Source of the DNA: Chaetoceros tenuissimus
Lineage: Eukaryota > Bacillariophyta > Thalassiosirophyceae > Chaetocerotales > Chaetocerotaceae
NCBI GenBank assembly: GCA_021927905.1
Contig: BLLK01000045.1
Span: forward strand, 1,550,001-1,614,000
DNA length: 64,000 bases
Direction of reading: 5' to 3'
The notes under the pieces are model-generated. The model was given only the letters and a program-made list of their open reading frames with translations. It was not told the DNA's origin and did not search any database. This document shows, one piece after another, positions 11,614 to 22,900 of this stretch (its first letter is position 1; each line of letters begins with the position of its first letter). Position numbers and translations under genes: made by a program.

Positions 11614-12435
11614 GGCTGGCGCCAAGATCAGAGTAAAAAAGTCGCAAATCTAAATTTCTAGAGGCTTAAGTAAAACACTCGAAATGCGACAGATTTTTAT
11701 GCAAATGAAATAAGCTCATATCCTATTCTCTGAGCCAGTGAAACACAATTTTACAAAATCTCAACACTATCTCACACACATAGTTGCTTGATAAAAATGC
11801 ATCTGAATACAGAAAGGAAAAGGAATGATCTTAAGATAAATATATGTAGCAAACTTTACTCATGCAATTGATATATATTAATATCTTTGTTCGTTGTGCG
11901 TGATTTTCTTTTTTGTAAAACCGATTACCTGAAGGTAGTAGTAGGAAGAAGTAGCAATTTGTATTACGTAGCTTCATCCGATTAGGTATTTTTTGTTTTG
12001 AGTACGAAATTGAAATGCTTCCAGAAGCAACTCATACCATAAATTTAATCATTTATATTTCTGAAAGAGAAACAAGGAACAATAAGCTTTGAAGTATCAA
12101 ACAAAGTACATATATGGAATAGATTCAGTTGCGACAATTTTCTATTGACCATATATATGGTAATTTTTGATCAATTTTTTAGTTGCGACTCGGATTCATA
12201 TTCTATAGATATTATAGTTATTGATGAAGGTATCGAACTAAAAAATTGAACAAGTTTTACTTTTGATATTGGCATCCAGAGAAACATTTCAGTGTAATTA
12301 CTTGCTTCCACCGTGGAGGATTTTGCCACTTCTCATGAAAAACTCCGGAACAGATTTTCATGAGAAAAGTCATAAACTAGATTTTTGACGACAAAATTTC
12401 GACGGACAGACCTCACTCTGATCTTGGCGCCAGCC
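11614..12435. mobile_element. 822-bp non-autonomous TIR DNA transposon
   Basis: The ends are perfect 21-bp inverted repeats beginning GGCTGGCGCCAAGATCAGAG (11614-11634 and 12415-12435). The element is flanked on both sides by CGAG; the empty site, with a single CGAG, is visible in units 1, 3 and 4 of the surrounding array. Insertion therefore made a 4-bp target duplication. No transposase frame is present. Inside, a 12-bp hairpin TTCTCATGAAAA pairs with 12355-12366. The superfamily cannot be named from a 4-bp duplication alone. Confidence 0.93.
12330..12366. repeat. Internal hairpin of the TIR element
   Basis: A perfect 12-bp inverted repeat (12330-12341 with 12355-12366) around a 13-base loop, close to the right end of the element. 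Confidence 0.75.
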
Positions 12436-13981
12436 CGAGCTATTCTTCTACTACCCTAGTAGAAGAATACATCTAGGGGGGTAGAAAAGCAGTAGAAGAA
12501 TAGCAAAGTTTTTCTTGACAGCTGCATTCTTCTACTGATAGTGCGTAGAAACCAGTAGAAAAACCCAATATCCGGGTCCCGCCACACACAACCGAGCGAA
12601 CGAGACCGACGACGGACGAGAAATGAAACAATTTGCAACCACCTCTGAAATAGAATGAATATTGTTAAATATGATTGAATGAAAAGTACTCAGTAAAAAT
12701 AAAATTTTCTCATCACTTGATAAAAAATATATAAACTACTCAATATATATATAATATAAACAATTAATGGATTCATAATGGATTTTAAATTTTCTATAGT
12801 AACTTTTACGTCTTGCTATGCAATTCTTCGATTCTTCATGTACTGTGACAATATCTATTGCTGCAGCTGTTCATTCTTTATTTTTTACTTCTATTGTCTA
12901 GCTTATTTGTAGATTGTTGCTTTGCTATCTTTGGTTTCTTGCTCCAGTGTCAGACCTCCGTATTCAAATAACGAGGATTGAAACTCGGTTCTCGTCAGTA
13001 TTTTTCTACTCCCCCCCCTTCGAAGTTTCTACTGGATCAGTAGACACTTCTGCTCGGTCGCCGAACCCCGTGTAATTAGTTAGGAGGAACGAGTTAGGAA
13101 CGAGCTATTCTTCTACTACCCTAGTAGAAGAATACATCTAGGGGGGTAGAAAAGCAGTAGAAGAATAGCAAAGTTTTTCTTGACAGCTGCATTCTTCTAC
13201 TGATAGTGCGTAGAAACCAGTAGAAAAACCCAATATCCGGGTCCCGCCACACACAACCGAGCGAACGAGACCGACGACGGACGAGAAATGAAACAATTTG
13301 CAACCACCTCTGAAATAGAATGAATATTGTTAAATATGATTGAATGAAAAGTACTCAGTAAAAATAAAATTTTCTCATCACTTGATAAAAAATATATAAA
13401 CTACTCAATATATATATAATATAAACAATTAATGGATTCATAATGGATTTTAAATTTTCTATAGTAACTTTTACGTCTTGCTATGCAATTCTTCGATTCT
13501 TCATGTACTGTGACAATATCTATTGCTGCAGCTGTTCATTCTTTATTTTTTACTTCTATTGTCTAGCTTATTTGTAGATTGTTGCTTTGCTATCTTTGGT
13601 TTCTTGCTCCAGTGTCAGACCTCCGTATTCAAATAACGAGGATTGAAACTCGGTTCTCGTCAGTATTTTTCTACTCCCCCCCTTCGAAGTTTCTACTGGA
13701 TCAGTAGACACTTCTGCTCGGTCGCCGAACCCCGTGTAATTAGTTAGGAGGAACGAGTTAGGAACGAGCTATTCTTCTACTACCCTAGTAGAAGAATACA
13801 TCTAGGGGGGTAGAAAAGCAGTAGAAGAATAGCAAAGTTTTTGAGGTTGTTGTTGGTCTCTCTCAAGCTTTGACAGTCAATTTCATACTATTTTGGTAAG
13901 AAATCACCCAAGAGAAAAAAAATACATCGAGATAATATGGAACCAATCTACTAGAGAAGTTTTAAGTAAACGTACAGTTCA

Positions 13982-16027
13982 TTATTTTGGTTTAGACTCA
14001 TACCAATCCATAAACTTTTTTAGCGCTGACCTTTCCAGCTTGGAAATGCTTTTGTCTTTTGTGTGTCTCTTCACTACTTCTACAAATTCCTTGTCTTTTG
14101 ATGCTTCAAGATATGAGACACTAATTGTTTTTCTCTCCCATCGAAGTTCATTTTCTTGACCCAAAGCTTGCCATTCCCTCTTTTTCAATGGTACCTTTCG
14201 ACGAAAACGGTTGAATTGAATACTTCTTCCTATGTTTCCTACAATTTTGGGTATAGTACCAAATGCATCCATCACCCCCCAAACATCATTCAAAGCTAAT
14301 GACAATGCCACACGATGCAGCAAATATCCATGTGAGGGATATACGTGAATTGACCGTGCAATATCGCGAACTGATAAGTTGTTTCGAATGGCAAGTCCAA
14401 CCTCGTTCGCCATTTCAGATGCTGACGGAGAACAAATTGTTGAGCCTAGAATTCGTCCTTTTTTAGAAATTCGAAGTTCAACAAATCCATCCGAAACATC
14501 GCGCTCAATTGAATCCATATCAGCTCTATCTGTACCATTTTCATAAACCTTCAAGTATTTGAAACCTTTGGCACCAAATTTTCTAATACATTCTGCTCTT
14601 GTCATTCCAACAGAGGCAATTTCAGGATCTGTAAACAAAACCCGTGGAACGGTCGGATGGATTGCATCACTTGGAAGTAAGAACTTTGGAAAAAAAGCTG
14701 ACTGAACTGCGTGATAACCAGTCCAACCTCCATGAGATGCTCTACGATCTGTCTCGGGTATTGCACTCGCACAGTCCCCTGCTGCGTATATGTTTGAAGC
14801 AGTGATGGAACGCAAATTATTGTCCACAATGACCCCCTTGTATGGATCCCATTCAACACCTGCATTTTCTAGACAAAGATCTTGCAAGTTCTCTTCCGGG
14901 CTCCTACCTGTTGCGGCTATAAGTATATCCACAGGAATCTGTGAACCATCATTCAAATGCAAAATAGGTATTTCATTCATCCTTGCTGCATTGATAACTT
15001 TTCTTCCAATCAAAAGATTGATTCCATCTCGACGAAGAATATTACGCGCTGCAATTCTTGCAGGAATATCTTCTCCCTTTAGTATGGCAGGTGCGACAAG
15101 TGTAATCTGAAGACTTTTGTTCAACCTCGCAATACTTTGGGCAATCTCACATGCTGTAGGTCCTCCTCCAACAATTACAACTCGTTTTTTCTTATCAGAC
15201 TTTTTCTTCTGCTTCAAATTCCACAGTATGTCTGATTCGAAACCTTCTCCATCTGGTCTATAGATGTTTCTATAATCAAGGATATGCAAACCAATCTTTT
15301 TTGCAGACTTTTTCAGTCTAGGAGGAATATGAGGGCCAGCACCAGTACAAATTATAAATTTCTTGGCAGAAACTTTGCAAATTGGCAACGTCACATTCTT
15401 TGCCTTTTTGAATCGTGATAAAGGTTTCTCACTTGACTCTGGGTTGTATAAAAAATCTGCATATGTCTCATTGAAAAGAAAAGGATTCTCCAATATCAAT
15501 TGGTTTGCACCTTCAAATGAAACCTTTGGTGTATACATGATATTCAAGTTTTTGTTTCCTGCAACTCTTGTTGGTGTTTCTCGTGCCCTTACAGCATTCA
15601 CCGTATTTTTTGCGAACTCTCTTGCTATTTGAGATTTCGACTTTTCAGGAGTAGTAACTGGAATAGATTCAGCACTTGCTGCTGCATCATATCCAAAAAT
15701 GGCAGCCTTTTCTCCAAAAGAAGCAAGTCTAGCTGCTTGTCGAATAGCTTTCGAAGGAACACATGCAGCGTTAGTGCAATCGCCACCGATATATGCATCT
15801 GTCATATCTTTTTCTAAATCATGTTTGTCAATCAAGAGGACTTTTTTCCCAAAGGAGGAAGCAGTTCCAGCAGCAAACATTCCAGATGCTCCTGCTCCTA
15901 TAACTACGAGATCATAGTCAAATGAGTTTCTGGTTTTCGATATACCGAGAGAATAGATTGGTTTGACTAGGAAGCATGTGAGAATGACAGTAGTCAACAA
16001 AAAGGTTAGATCATTAGTAAACCCCAT
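13982..16027 (-). CDS. FAD-dependent pyridine nucleotide-disulfide oxidoreductase (mercuric/glutathione reductase family)
   Basis: The first ATG is at 16027; the frame upstream is open only through a GTG. The protein has 681 residues. A hydrophobic N-terminal segment (about 8-27) could be a signal anchor or leader. The FAD-binding motif VVIGAGASG (42-49) is followed by the redox-active disulfide GGDCTNAACVPSK (Cys84, Cys89), and a second nucleotide-binding motif VVIVGGGPTACE for NAD(P)H. The C-terminal dimerisation domain has HVYPSHG where most family members have H..PT..E, so the usual His-Glu pair seems altered. Substrate unknown. The protein is longer than typical members (about 450-550), with insertions before the second Rossmann motif and a C-terminal tail. 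It is divergent from HIRA across a shared 586-bp region. Confidence 0.88.
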   Translation of the reverse strand: MGFTNDLTFLLTTVILTCFLVKPIYSLGISKTRNSFDYDLVVIGAGASGMFAAGTASSFGKKVLLIDKHDLEKDMTDAYIGGDCTNAACVPSKAIRQAARLASFGEKAAIFGYDAAASAESIPVTTPEKSKSQIAREFAKNTVNAVRARETPTRVAGNKNLNIMYTPKVSFEGANQLILENPFLFNETYADFLYNPESSEKPLSRFKKAKNVTLPICKVSAKKFIICTGAGPHIPPRLKKSAKKIGLHILDYRNIYRPDGEGFESDILWNLKQKKKSDKKKRVVIVGGGPTACEIAQSIARLNKSLQITLVAPAILKGEDIPARIAARNILRRDGINLLIGRKVINAARMNEIPILHLNDGSQIPVDILIAATGRSPEENLQDLCLENAGVEWDPYKGVIVDNNLRSITASNIYAAGDCASAIPETDRRASHGGWTGYHAVQSAFFPKFLLPSDAIHPTVPRVLFTDPEIASVGMTRAECIRKFGAKGFKYLKVYENGTDRADMDSIERDVSDGFVELRISKKGRILGSTICSPSASEMANEVGLAIRNNLSVRDIARSIHVYPSHGYLLHRVALSLALNDVWGVMDAFGTIPKIVGNIGRSIQFNRFRRKVPLKKREWQALGQENELRWERKTISVSYLEASKDKEFVEVVKRHTKDKSISKLERSALKKFMDWYESKPK

Positions 16028-16613
16028 GCTTTCCCTTTTCCAACCTGATGTATACAACAGGTTCTCCGACACTGAAAATCAAGCAAAGATTCTGATAATT
16101 CAATTAAATGGTTTCTGGATTGGAAATGATCAGATGACATGAGTTTCATCGATCATCACAAAAAGGACTGCAGAAAAAGAATGAATGAAGTGCAGAAAGC
16201 GGAAGTGTTCTCATATCTTTTGTATCTTTTCTCTTTTCCTTCCCTTTTCTATCTTTTCCATTTTCAGCGATATGGTACAATTTTCTACGTACGAGTACGG
16301 TACGGTATCACGAAGAGAGCAGCTCTAATTAATTACGTAGACCACTGTATTGATTCATTCATTGGAATTAAGGTACTCGTAATTGATTACATAGTATTTT
16401 CTATTGCTATCACTCCTTCACATCAGAAATAGAAGGTGCGCAGAAGTGACAATTTTTGTGCCCAGAGGAGAGACTACAAATTTTCAATAAATTCTTGCAT
16501 TGTACACTGTACTACTAAAGTGTAGCTAGGTCATACTTCAACAATACCAACCCAGATCTTCAACAACAAGAACTTGCTATAGTCAGTCACTGTACAGATC
16601 TAACTACTTGAAC
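16028..16613. promoter_or_regulatory. Shared upstream region of the oxidoreductase and HIRA genes
   Basis: 586 bp between two divergent starts. It contains TACGTACG at 16286-16293 and a TACGTA near 16334, besides several GTAC repeats. No gene is seen. Promoter function is inferred from position only. Confidence 0.45.
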
Positions 16614-19600
16614 ATGGTTGTGGCTCAAATACCTCTCTGGATTCAACATTCCACCGAAGCTAACCCAGGTAACTCAGCGCAGTCGTCAACACTGCCACTC
16701 AAAGATCCAAAAGCAAATCCATGGACAGATCCTCGCAGATCAGCAATATATGCGGTTGACATTGCAGGATCACGTATAGCTACTGGTGGAGGAGACGGTT
16801 TTGTTAGAATATGGTCAATCAATGCACTTTTCTCGACTTCAAAGAAAATCTCTCCAGAGCCCAGTGAAGAAGAAAAGAAAATGGGTTCTTTTTCCAACAA
16901 AGGATATGCATCTAGTGATGGCTCTGTATCAAGTCACGATGACTCTGACGAGGTTTCAGCTTCAAACCCATCCAAGAAAAGAAAGAGAAGCGACGAAAAT
17001 CAGGGGCAATCAGAGAATGACAAAGCATCCAGACTCTTGTGTAAAATTTCATCTCACTCTGGATCAGTCTTGGCTTTAAGGTTTTCGACGTCAGGGAAGA
17101 TACTAGCTTCAGCGGGAGATGACTCACATGTTATACTTTATACTCAAGCATCTACATCACAGCTAGCGTCTATACCAAGAGGTAATTTAGTAGACGACTC
17201 AGATAATTTGGAAAACTGGAAAAGAGTTAGGATATGTCGAGGACATAATCTTGATGTTGTTGGTTTGGCATGGGCTCCAGATGATAGTCATTTGATTAGT
17301 TGTTCACTAGACTCAGATGCACCAATATGTGTCTGGCGAATGGACTTTGATAAACATGGGAACTTTAAAGGGCAGGGTGCAAACAATACAGTAATGAATC
17401 CTTACAAAACATTGGGGGTGAAAGAACATACTTCTACTGTTAAGGGAGTTGCTTTTGATCCAGCGGGAAAGTACATAGCATCTTCGGGAGATGATCCATC
17501 CTTGTGTATTTGGAGGGCGTTTGATGATTGGGGTCTTGAAAATAAAGTTGATTCTTCATCAGGGATTTTTCAGCAAGATGTCCAATCACTTGCAAATCTG
17601 AGTATGTTTCGTCGAATTAGCTTTGCACCAGATGGAACTCACGTATGTGCAACAAATGCTATGCTACGGAAAAAGAACATTGCTGCTATGGTCTCTAGAG
17701 AGGGTTGGGGGGTTAGTGCTAGAAAGAACGTGAATGTTTCAGGTGCGGCAAATCTCGTGGGACACAAACAGCCAGTTGTAAGCAGTCGGCATTGCCCATA
17801 TCTTTTCGGGAAGAAAGATGGTACAAGCGACGATGGGGAAGATGTCGAACCTGAATACTCCACTTTAATTGCCATTGGTGACAAAAAGGGTTTTCTTACA
17901 ATTTGGTCGACAAAGAGGAGTAAACCTATTTTCAAACTACAATGTAGTGAAAGCCGTTGTGCAATCACGGATATTGCGTGGGGTATGACGTCAGATTCTT
18001 CTTCGGGTTTGACTTCTTCTGTAATGCTACTTGTTTCTTTGCTTGATGGATTCACTGTCGCATTAAAGTTTGATACAGAGAATGAGATTGGGACGATCCT
18101 CTCAGATGAAAAGAAAAACAAAGTATTTCGGTTGAAATATGGTATAGATTTGAGCAATCTCTCTAGCAAAGGTTCTACAACAAGACGTCTCGTGGACGAT
18201 ACATCCGGTCCAAAACTCATTGAAAATGTATTACAATTTGAAATGGAGGAGCAAGAAGAAAGTTCGATACAAAGTATGGATGTAAATACTCAGGAAAAGA
18301 ACGGAGATAGCGTGATAAAACCTCAGGATCCTCCCGTCATCAACACAATAACCAATATTAGAAAGAAGCAGATAGAAAGCAGGTCAAAGAAAACTGGGAA
18401 AAGAAGAATTCAACCAGTTCTGATGTCTGTCGGGACAAATGACCTGTCTTCGCAAACAAACGGGGTTCATGCTCCAAAGCCTACGGTGGAAAATGTTATT
18501 GGCTCTCCAAGTCGGGCTCATGGAAACAATAAAAGCAATATCAATACTCCAAGTCAAGCAGTATTAGTTGACAATGTCAGAGTTGCAGTGCAAACTTCCC
18601 AAGTGTCATTACCTGTTCCAAACCAATCAATATATTCCGTCAACCTTTTCTCAAAACCATCACCGTCAATTTTAGATAGTAGGTCCACTGCGGAAAGAGA
18701 TGAAGGAGAATCAGTTATAGCGAGCTGCTCAAACTCAATACAAAGTTTACCAGGTACTACAGGATCTTCCTCCTGTGCAACTATTTCCATTAGTCGTGGT
18801 ACAAAGGTCACATGGAGAGATCATATAATGGGAGCCCACTGCTGTTTCATTGACGCTTGCTCGTCGATATTGGCCGTAGGATCTTTTGACGGATCCATTT
18901 ACCTATATAGCACATCTCCCACATCTGGATGGAAAAGTGGTCACGCTTTTAGATCGCACCCACCTTTTGTAATGGACGGTTCCATAATCCACTTGTCACT
19001 GAAAGAAGCGGATAGTGTGTCACAAGAGTCTAGCACTTTGTCTGTTGAGATGCTCGTAGTTACTGCCCAAGGAACTTTCTACGTATTTTCCATTGTACCA
19101 GAGCTGAAGATTGTGTTGAAAGGATCAATTTTGCCTGCTATGAATCAGATGCGCCTTTCTGCGCTTCTACGTAGCAGTCATTCCAAGAGTGACAAACCGC
19201 TTTTTCCAGAATTGGCCAGATTCTCACGAACAGACTCTGGTCATTTACTACTAGTTTTGTGTCACAAGACAAAGAATGTGCCTGTTGGGGGGCTCCTCCA
19301 AGGATTCATTTACAATCAACAAATGGAGTCGTGGATGAGAGTTTCTGACGGACGTTTCGTCTTCTCAAAGTTTTATTCAACCATCCCATCTTCTTCGCTA
19401 CAGAAGGGGATACTGTCTCAAATTGATCAGGTGGTCCGCACTTCGTCACGCCGCCATGAATCAAGCTCAGTGTTAAGTGCATCAGAGATGTACTTCGTAA
19501 ATGAGGACGATAAGAGTAATCTACAGTCGTACACAACTAAATCGCACTGTGAGGATAGACTTGCTTGTGCACTGGTTCTTGAATCGAAGGAGGATTTCGA

Positions 19601-19868
19601 GCATTGGGTTCGATTGTATGCTCGTGTGTTGTCTCTTGAAACCGACTCATCTAATTTGAGATTGCTTATTGATATGTTACTTCATGAAACATTGAGCGGT
19701 TCTACCACGACGAAAGGGGGTAACTGCTGGTGGATTGCTGCTGCCAACTCCGTATTGGGTATTGACAAAGTGGAAATTGTAAAAAGACTCATCATCCCAG
19801 AAATGACAAAGAACCGATCTTTGCAGCGTCTGACAAATGAAATCACTACTGAGCTAAATCTTTTATAA
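16614..19868 (+). CDS. HIRA: HIRA histone chaperone (WD40)
   Basis: The start is the ATG at 16614; an upstream in-frame TTG is not used. 1084 residues, no intron. The N-terminal half is a WD40 propeller with HIRA-like blades, for example the IATGGGDGFVRIW, CRGHNLDVVGLAWAP and FDPAGKYIASSGDDP stretches. A basic KKRKR nuclear signal sits in an acidic insertion. Residues 595-601 read GKRRIQP, matching the B-domain motif that binds the histone chaperone ASF1. The C-terminal region (from about 720) matches the conserved HIRA domain that contacts complex partners. HIRA deposits histone H3.3 independently of replication. The stop lies only 32 bp from the stop of the convergent MYBBP1A-like gene. Confidence 0.9.
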   Translation: MVVAQIPLWIQHSTEANPGNSAQSSTLPLKDPKANPWTDPRRSAIYAVDIAGSRIATGGGDGFVRIWSINALFSTSKKISPEPSEEEKKMGSFSNKGYASSDGSVSSHDDSDEVSASNPSKKRKRSDENQGQSENDKASRLLCKISSHSGSVLALRFSTSGKILASAGDDSHVILYTQASTSQLASIPRGNLVDDSDNLENWKRVRICRGHNLDVVGLAWAPDDSHLISCSLDSDAPICVWRMDFDKHGNFKGQGANNTVMNPYKTLGVKEHTSTVKGVAFDPAGKYIASSGDDPSLCIWRAFDDWGLENKVDSSSGIFQQDVQSLANLSMFRRISFAPDGTHVCATNAMLRKKNIAAMVSREGWGVSARKNVNVSGAANLVGHKQPVVSSRHCPYLFGKKDGTSDDGEDVEPEYSTLIAIGDKKGFLTIWSTKRSKPIFKLQCSESRCAITDIAWGMTSDSSSGLTSSVMLLVSLLDGFTVALKFDTENEIGTILSDEKKNKVFRLKYGIDLSNLSSKGSTTRRLVDDTSGPKLIENVLQFEMEEQEESSIQSMDVNTQEKNGDSVIKPQDPPVINTITNIRKKQIESRSKKTGKRRIQPVLMSVGTNDLSSQTNGVHAPKPTVENVIGSPSRAHGNNKSNINTPSQAVLVDNVRVAVQTSQVSLPVPNQSIYSVNLFSKPSPSILDSRSTAERDEGESVIASCSNSIQSLPGTTGSSSCATISISRGTKVTWRDHIMGAHCCFIDACSSILAVGSFDGSIYLYSTSPTSGWKSGHAFRSHPPFVMDGSIIHLSLKEADSVSQESSTLSVEMLVVTAQGTFYVFSIVPELKIVLKGSILPAMNQMRLSALLRSSHSKSDKPLFPELARFSRTDSGHLLLVLCHKTKNVPVGGLLQGFIYNQQMESWMRVSDGRFVFSKFYSTIPSSSLQKGILSQIDQVVRTSSRRHESSSVLSASEMYFVNEDDKSNLQSYTTKSHCEDRLACALVLESKEDFEHWVRLYARVLSLETDSSNLRLLIDMLLHETLSGSTTTKGGNCWWIAAANSVLGIDKVEIVKRLIIPEMTKNRSLQRLTNEITTELNLL

Positions 19869-19900
19869 GATTATGACAATGCTAAAAAACCTCTTTTAAT

Positions 19901-22900
19901 TTATTTCTTTTTCTTGCCTTTCTTTTTTTTCTTACCTTTCTTCTTGCTTGAGGTAGGCGGGGACTTTACTTCAGCTTCAACTTCTCGAATCTCCTCTTCT
20001 TTCTTTGCTTGAGAAATTTTGATTGCATTTTCAATGTCTTCCTCGAGCTTCTTGGCTGCACTTTTGATAGCCGGACTTTCAGATGAAGATATTACCTTCA
20101 AACATGATTCTTTAACACAATTCAATGAAGATGGGTCTCCGTAAAGTGATACAAATTTGAGCAATTTTTCACCACATTTTATAATTTCCTTGGCTCTTTT
20201 CGCCTTAGTCATTTCATCGTCAAGAAGGGCAAACTCCAAGCCTTTTGCGAAATTATCAATATTAGCCTTTAGGATGTCAATGTGTGGATCAGTCGCCTCT
20301 TCGGCTGTTTTAGTAGTCTTGTAAAGATTTGAAAGAATCCTAAAACTTTCCGATCGGAGAAAAGTATTGCGGCCTTCTTGAGAAGAAGTGATGAGTGGTG
20401 TAGTTAGTACTGCCTTTGCAATGCTTTCGCACTTGGTAACAAGATCATCGAAAACAACACTCTGAAGTTTTGAGTTTTTCTTTGTAGACCACTCAACAAC
20501 AGTTTTTTCATAAATTGCCTTTGCAAAATTAACAGTTTCGTCTTTTTGTTTTGAGATTGCTTTAACCAACAGTACAAGTAAGGAACTACAACATTTACAA
20601 TGTTCAGCTTCCTGTACTCTACCCAATTCAATCAAAACTTGCTCAGCTACAACTTGACAGGCATCAATATTAGCATTTCCATCTAGATGAGATTTTGAAA
20701 TCTTACTCTCAAGTAAAGAGGTAAGTTTATCTAGCATAGATTTTTTCTCTTTCGACAAACCTTTCTTGCTGATATCACCACCAGATGCAAGAGATTTTGA
20801 GAGCTCAGTTCTACTTCGCAAAAGAGGAAGGATCGTCATAAGCACAATTTGATTAGGTAGGAGACTCGTGCGTTTGGAACTGCTGAAGATTGCTTCGAGC
20901 AGAGTCATACAACGAAGTCTATTTGATAATTCAACTTTTTCCTTCTCATCCCTTCCCGCTTTTCGTGCCTCTTGTTTCAGTTTAATGAGTTGTGCAAGTG
21001 CTTTATCTGCACCTTCATGGTGTTCGAGCATATTTGCATTGACGCTATCATCATCATCACTACTTTCAATAAGGAGATTTTCCAATTTGGATGGGTCTAG
21101 TTCAATATTTTGATCAGTTGAGTTATCTGACTTCATTTCAGCATCAGAAATCTCATCTTCACCTTCATCTGAATCGTCAACCTCGTTGGAGGGAAATGAA
21201 ATGTTTGAATTCTCGTCATCTTCGTCGTCATCTTCGCTCATTTCTTCATCCGAAGGGGACTCCTCACCTTGCTCTAGTACCCTTTGAGAGCAAACTGATT
21301 GTAAAAGAGTTGTCATTACATCAGCATTCAAAGAAGCGATGTTTGAATCAGTTGCATATGCAAGAGTTGCTACCCATGCGGTCTGGAGTGAATCACGGAT
21401 TATCTTGCTACCACCACCTCTAATACTGCTAGGATTTGAGTTACCTCCTCCGATTGAAGACCCCAACACTCCTACACAAATTTCAGAGAAAGTATTCAAA
21501 TACTTTTGCTCCTCTGCTGTATCACTTGTGCAGATGGATTCAATTACACTTGACAAGTCCGTGAGCATTTCCGTAATATCCTCAGTAATACTATCCTCCT
21601 CAACAAATGCATCATCGTCAGCTTCTGCTTCACCAGGATGAAGTAAATGCAATGTAAAAGAAGAACCTAGTGCAATAAGAGAAGTCAATGCTCTACTCTT
21701 TTGATCCATTTCGTTATTCTTGATCGCAATGGACGACTTCAATTCTTTCAACGAATCAACTGATTCGATGAATATACTGGAAGAAATTTCCTCAGATTCA
21801 GTGTAGAGCTGAGCATCTACCTTCACTAGATATCTGATTGATTTCTCCACTAAATTTGATATGTCGATTAAGGTATTCATTTTTTGTCCTTTCCGCTTTC
21901 GCGTTTATCTCCTGACTCTTTAGATGAATGGGCGGTCATGTATTCGGATATCAAGGAATAAAATCTTGACGACATGAAAGTCCGGACTGCAAAAGGAACT
22001 GACCCAATCTTACTTTTGAAAATTTTCACTATTGCATGCAATTCAGCATTGTCATCATTAGCCCTTTCGTCCCTATCTTTGAAAGAAGAGTAATCGACAA
22101 AAGCACCCACCATGAAGAAGGACAGGATACGTCGAAAATTGCTTTCTACTTCTACAGCATTGCCAGCTCTGAACATGCGTTTCGCAAAAGCGAATAAGAC
22201 ATCTACATACTTCACTGCTTCGAGTGATGAGTCCTCCTCTTGTAACATTTTCTCCAAGATTTCTCCCATGAGGAAATTGACATGTTTCTCCCAAAGAATT
22301 TCATACAATTCTCCTTTTCCCCTGGAATCCAATTGGGTATTGGTAGCATCCAAACCAAGTAGAATCGAGATGGTATCAGTTTTTGTTACCGAGTCGAAGT
22401 TTTGGTTTCCTCTCAAAAATGCCTTCGAAGTTTGGAAGCGATGATCTACGAGATTTAAATTGTCTGATCCACATAGTCTGTTTAAGATGTATTCCAATAC
22501 TTCTATTGCCATTGGCTTTAGATTTGATGAATTACCTTTCATTGACTTTTGAAATGTATTTACAAACAAATTTGAAACAATCTGCTTCCGTAGAACAGTA
22601 TTGTAGATCATCTCGGCTGGCAAATGAAATGCAAATAATTGACGAACTAATGACAATGCAAGTGCACGTCTTCCTGGTGTGGAGTTGACAAATCCCTCAC
22701 CTTCAATTTCCTCTCCCAGAAGAGTCCCCACAATGACTTCATTGACGATTGCTTCAAGAATATCTTTGGGCGAATCACTTCCAACAATAACATCATCTCT
22801 TAGCTTGTATTCTCCGTTTTCTTGAGTTGCTAAATATAACCACAATGATTTCCAAACAATATGAACTTTTGGATAAATAGTTGTCGATGTATCGCGTAAA

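Larger units (their letters stand above)
10357..13842. repeat. Tandem array of four 664-bp units
   Basis: Units begin (TTTCTTGACAGCTG) at 10357, 11021, 12511 and 13176. By eye they are identical except for one extra C in the poly-C run of unit 3. Unit 2 is lengthened by the inserted element at 11614-12435. Each unit has a GC-richer stretch, an AT-rich middle and many AGTAGAA/TTCTACT motifs in both orientations. Short open frames inside the units recur in each copy and look non-coding. No transposase, LTR ends or RNA-gene signature was recognised. Near identity implies recent amplification or ongoing homogenisation. Confidence 0.92.

Noticed and set aside
11413-11625. 70-codon minus-strand frame overlapping the left end of the inserted element
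   Set aside because: Its start codon is created by the transposon end, so it is a by-product of the insertion.
10357-13842. CRISPR array or LTR retrotransposon
   Set aside because: Units are 664 bp with no spacers, in a eukaryotic context. No reverse transcriptase, TG..CA ends or primer-binding site was found.
16028-16072. N-terminal extension of the oxidoreductase
   Set aside because: The frame extends only through a GTG; nuclear genes here are expected to start with ATG.
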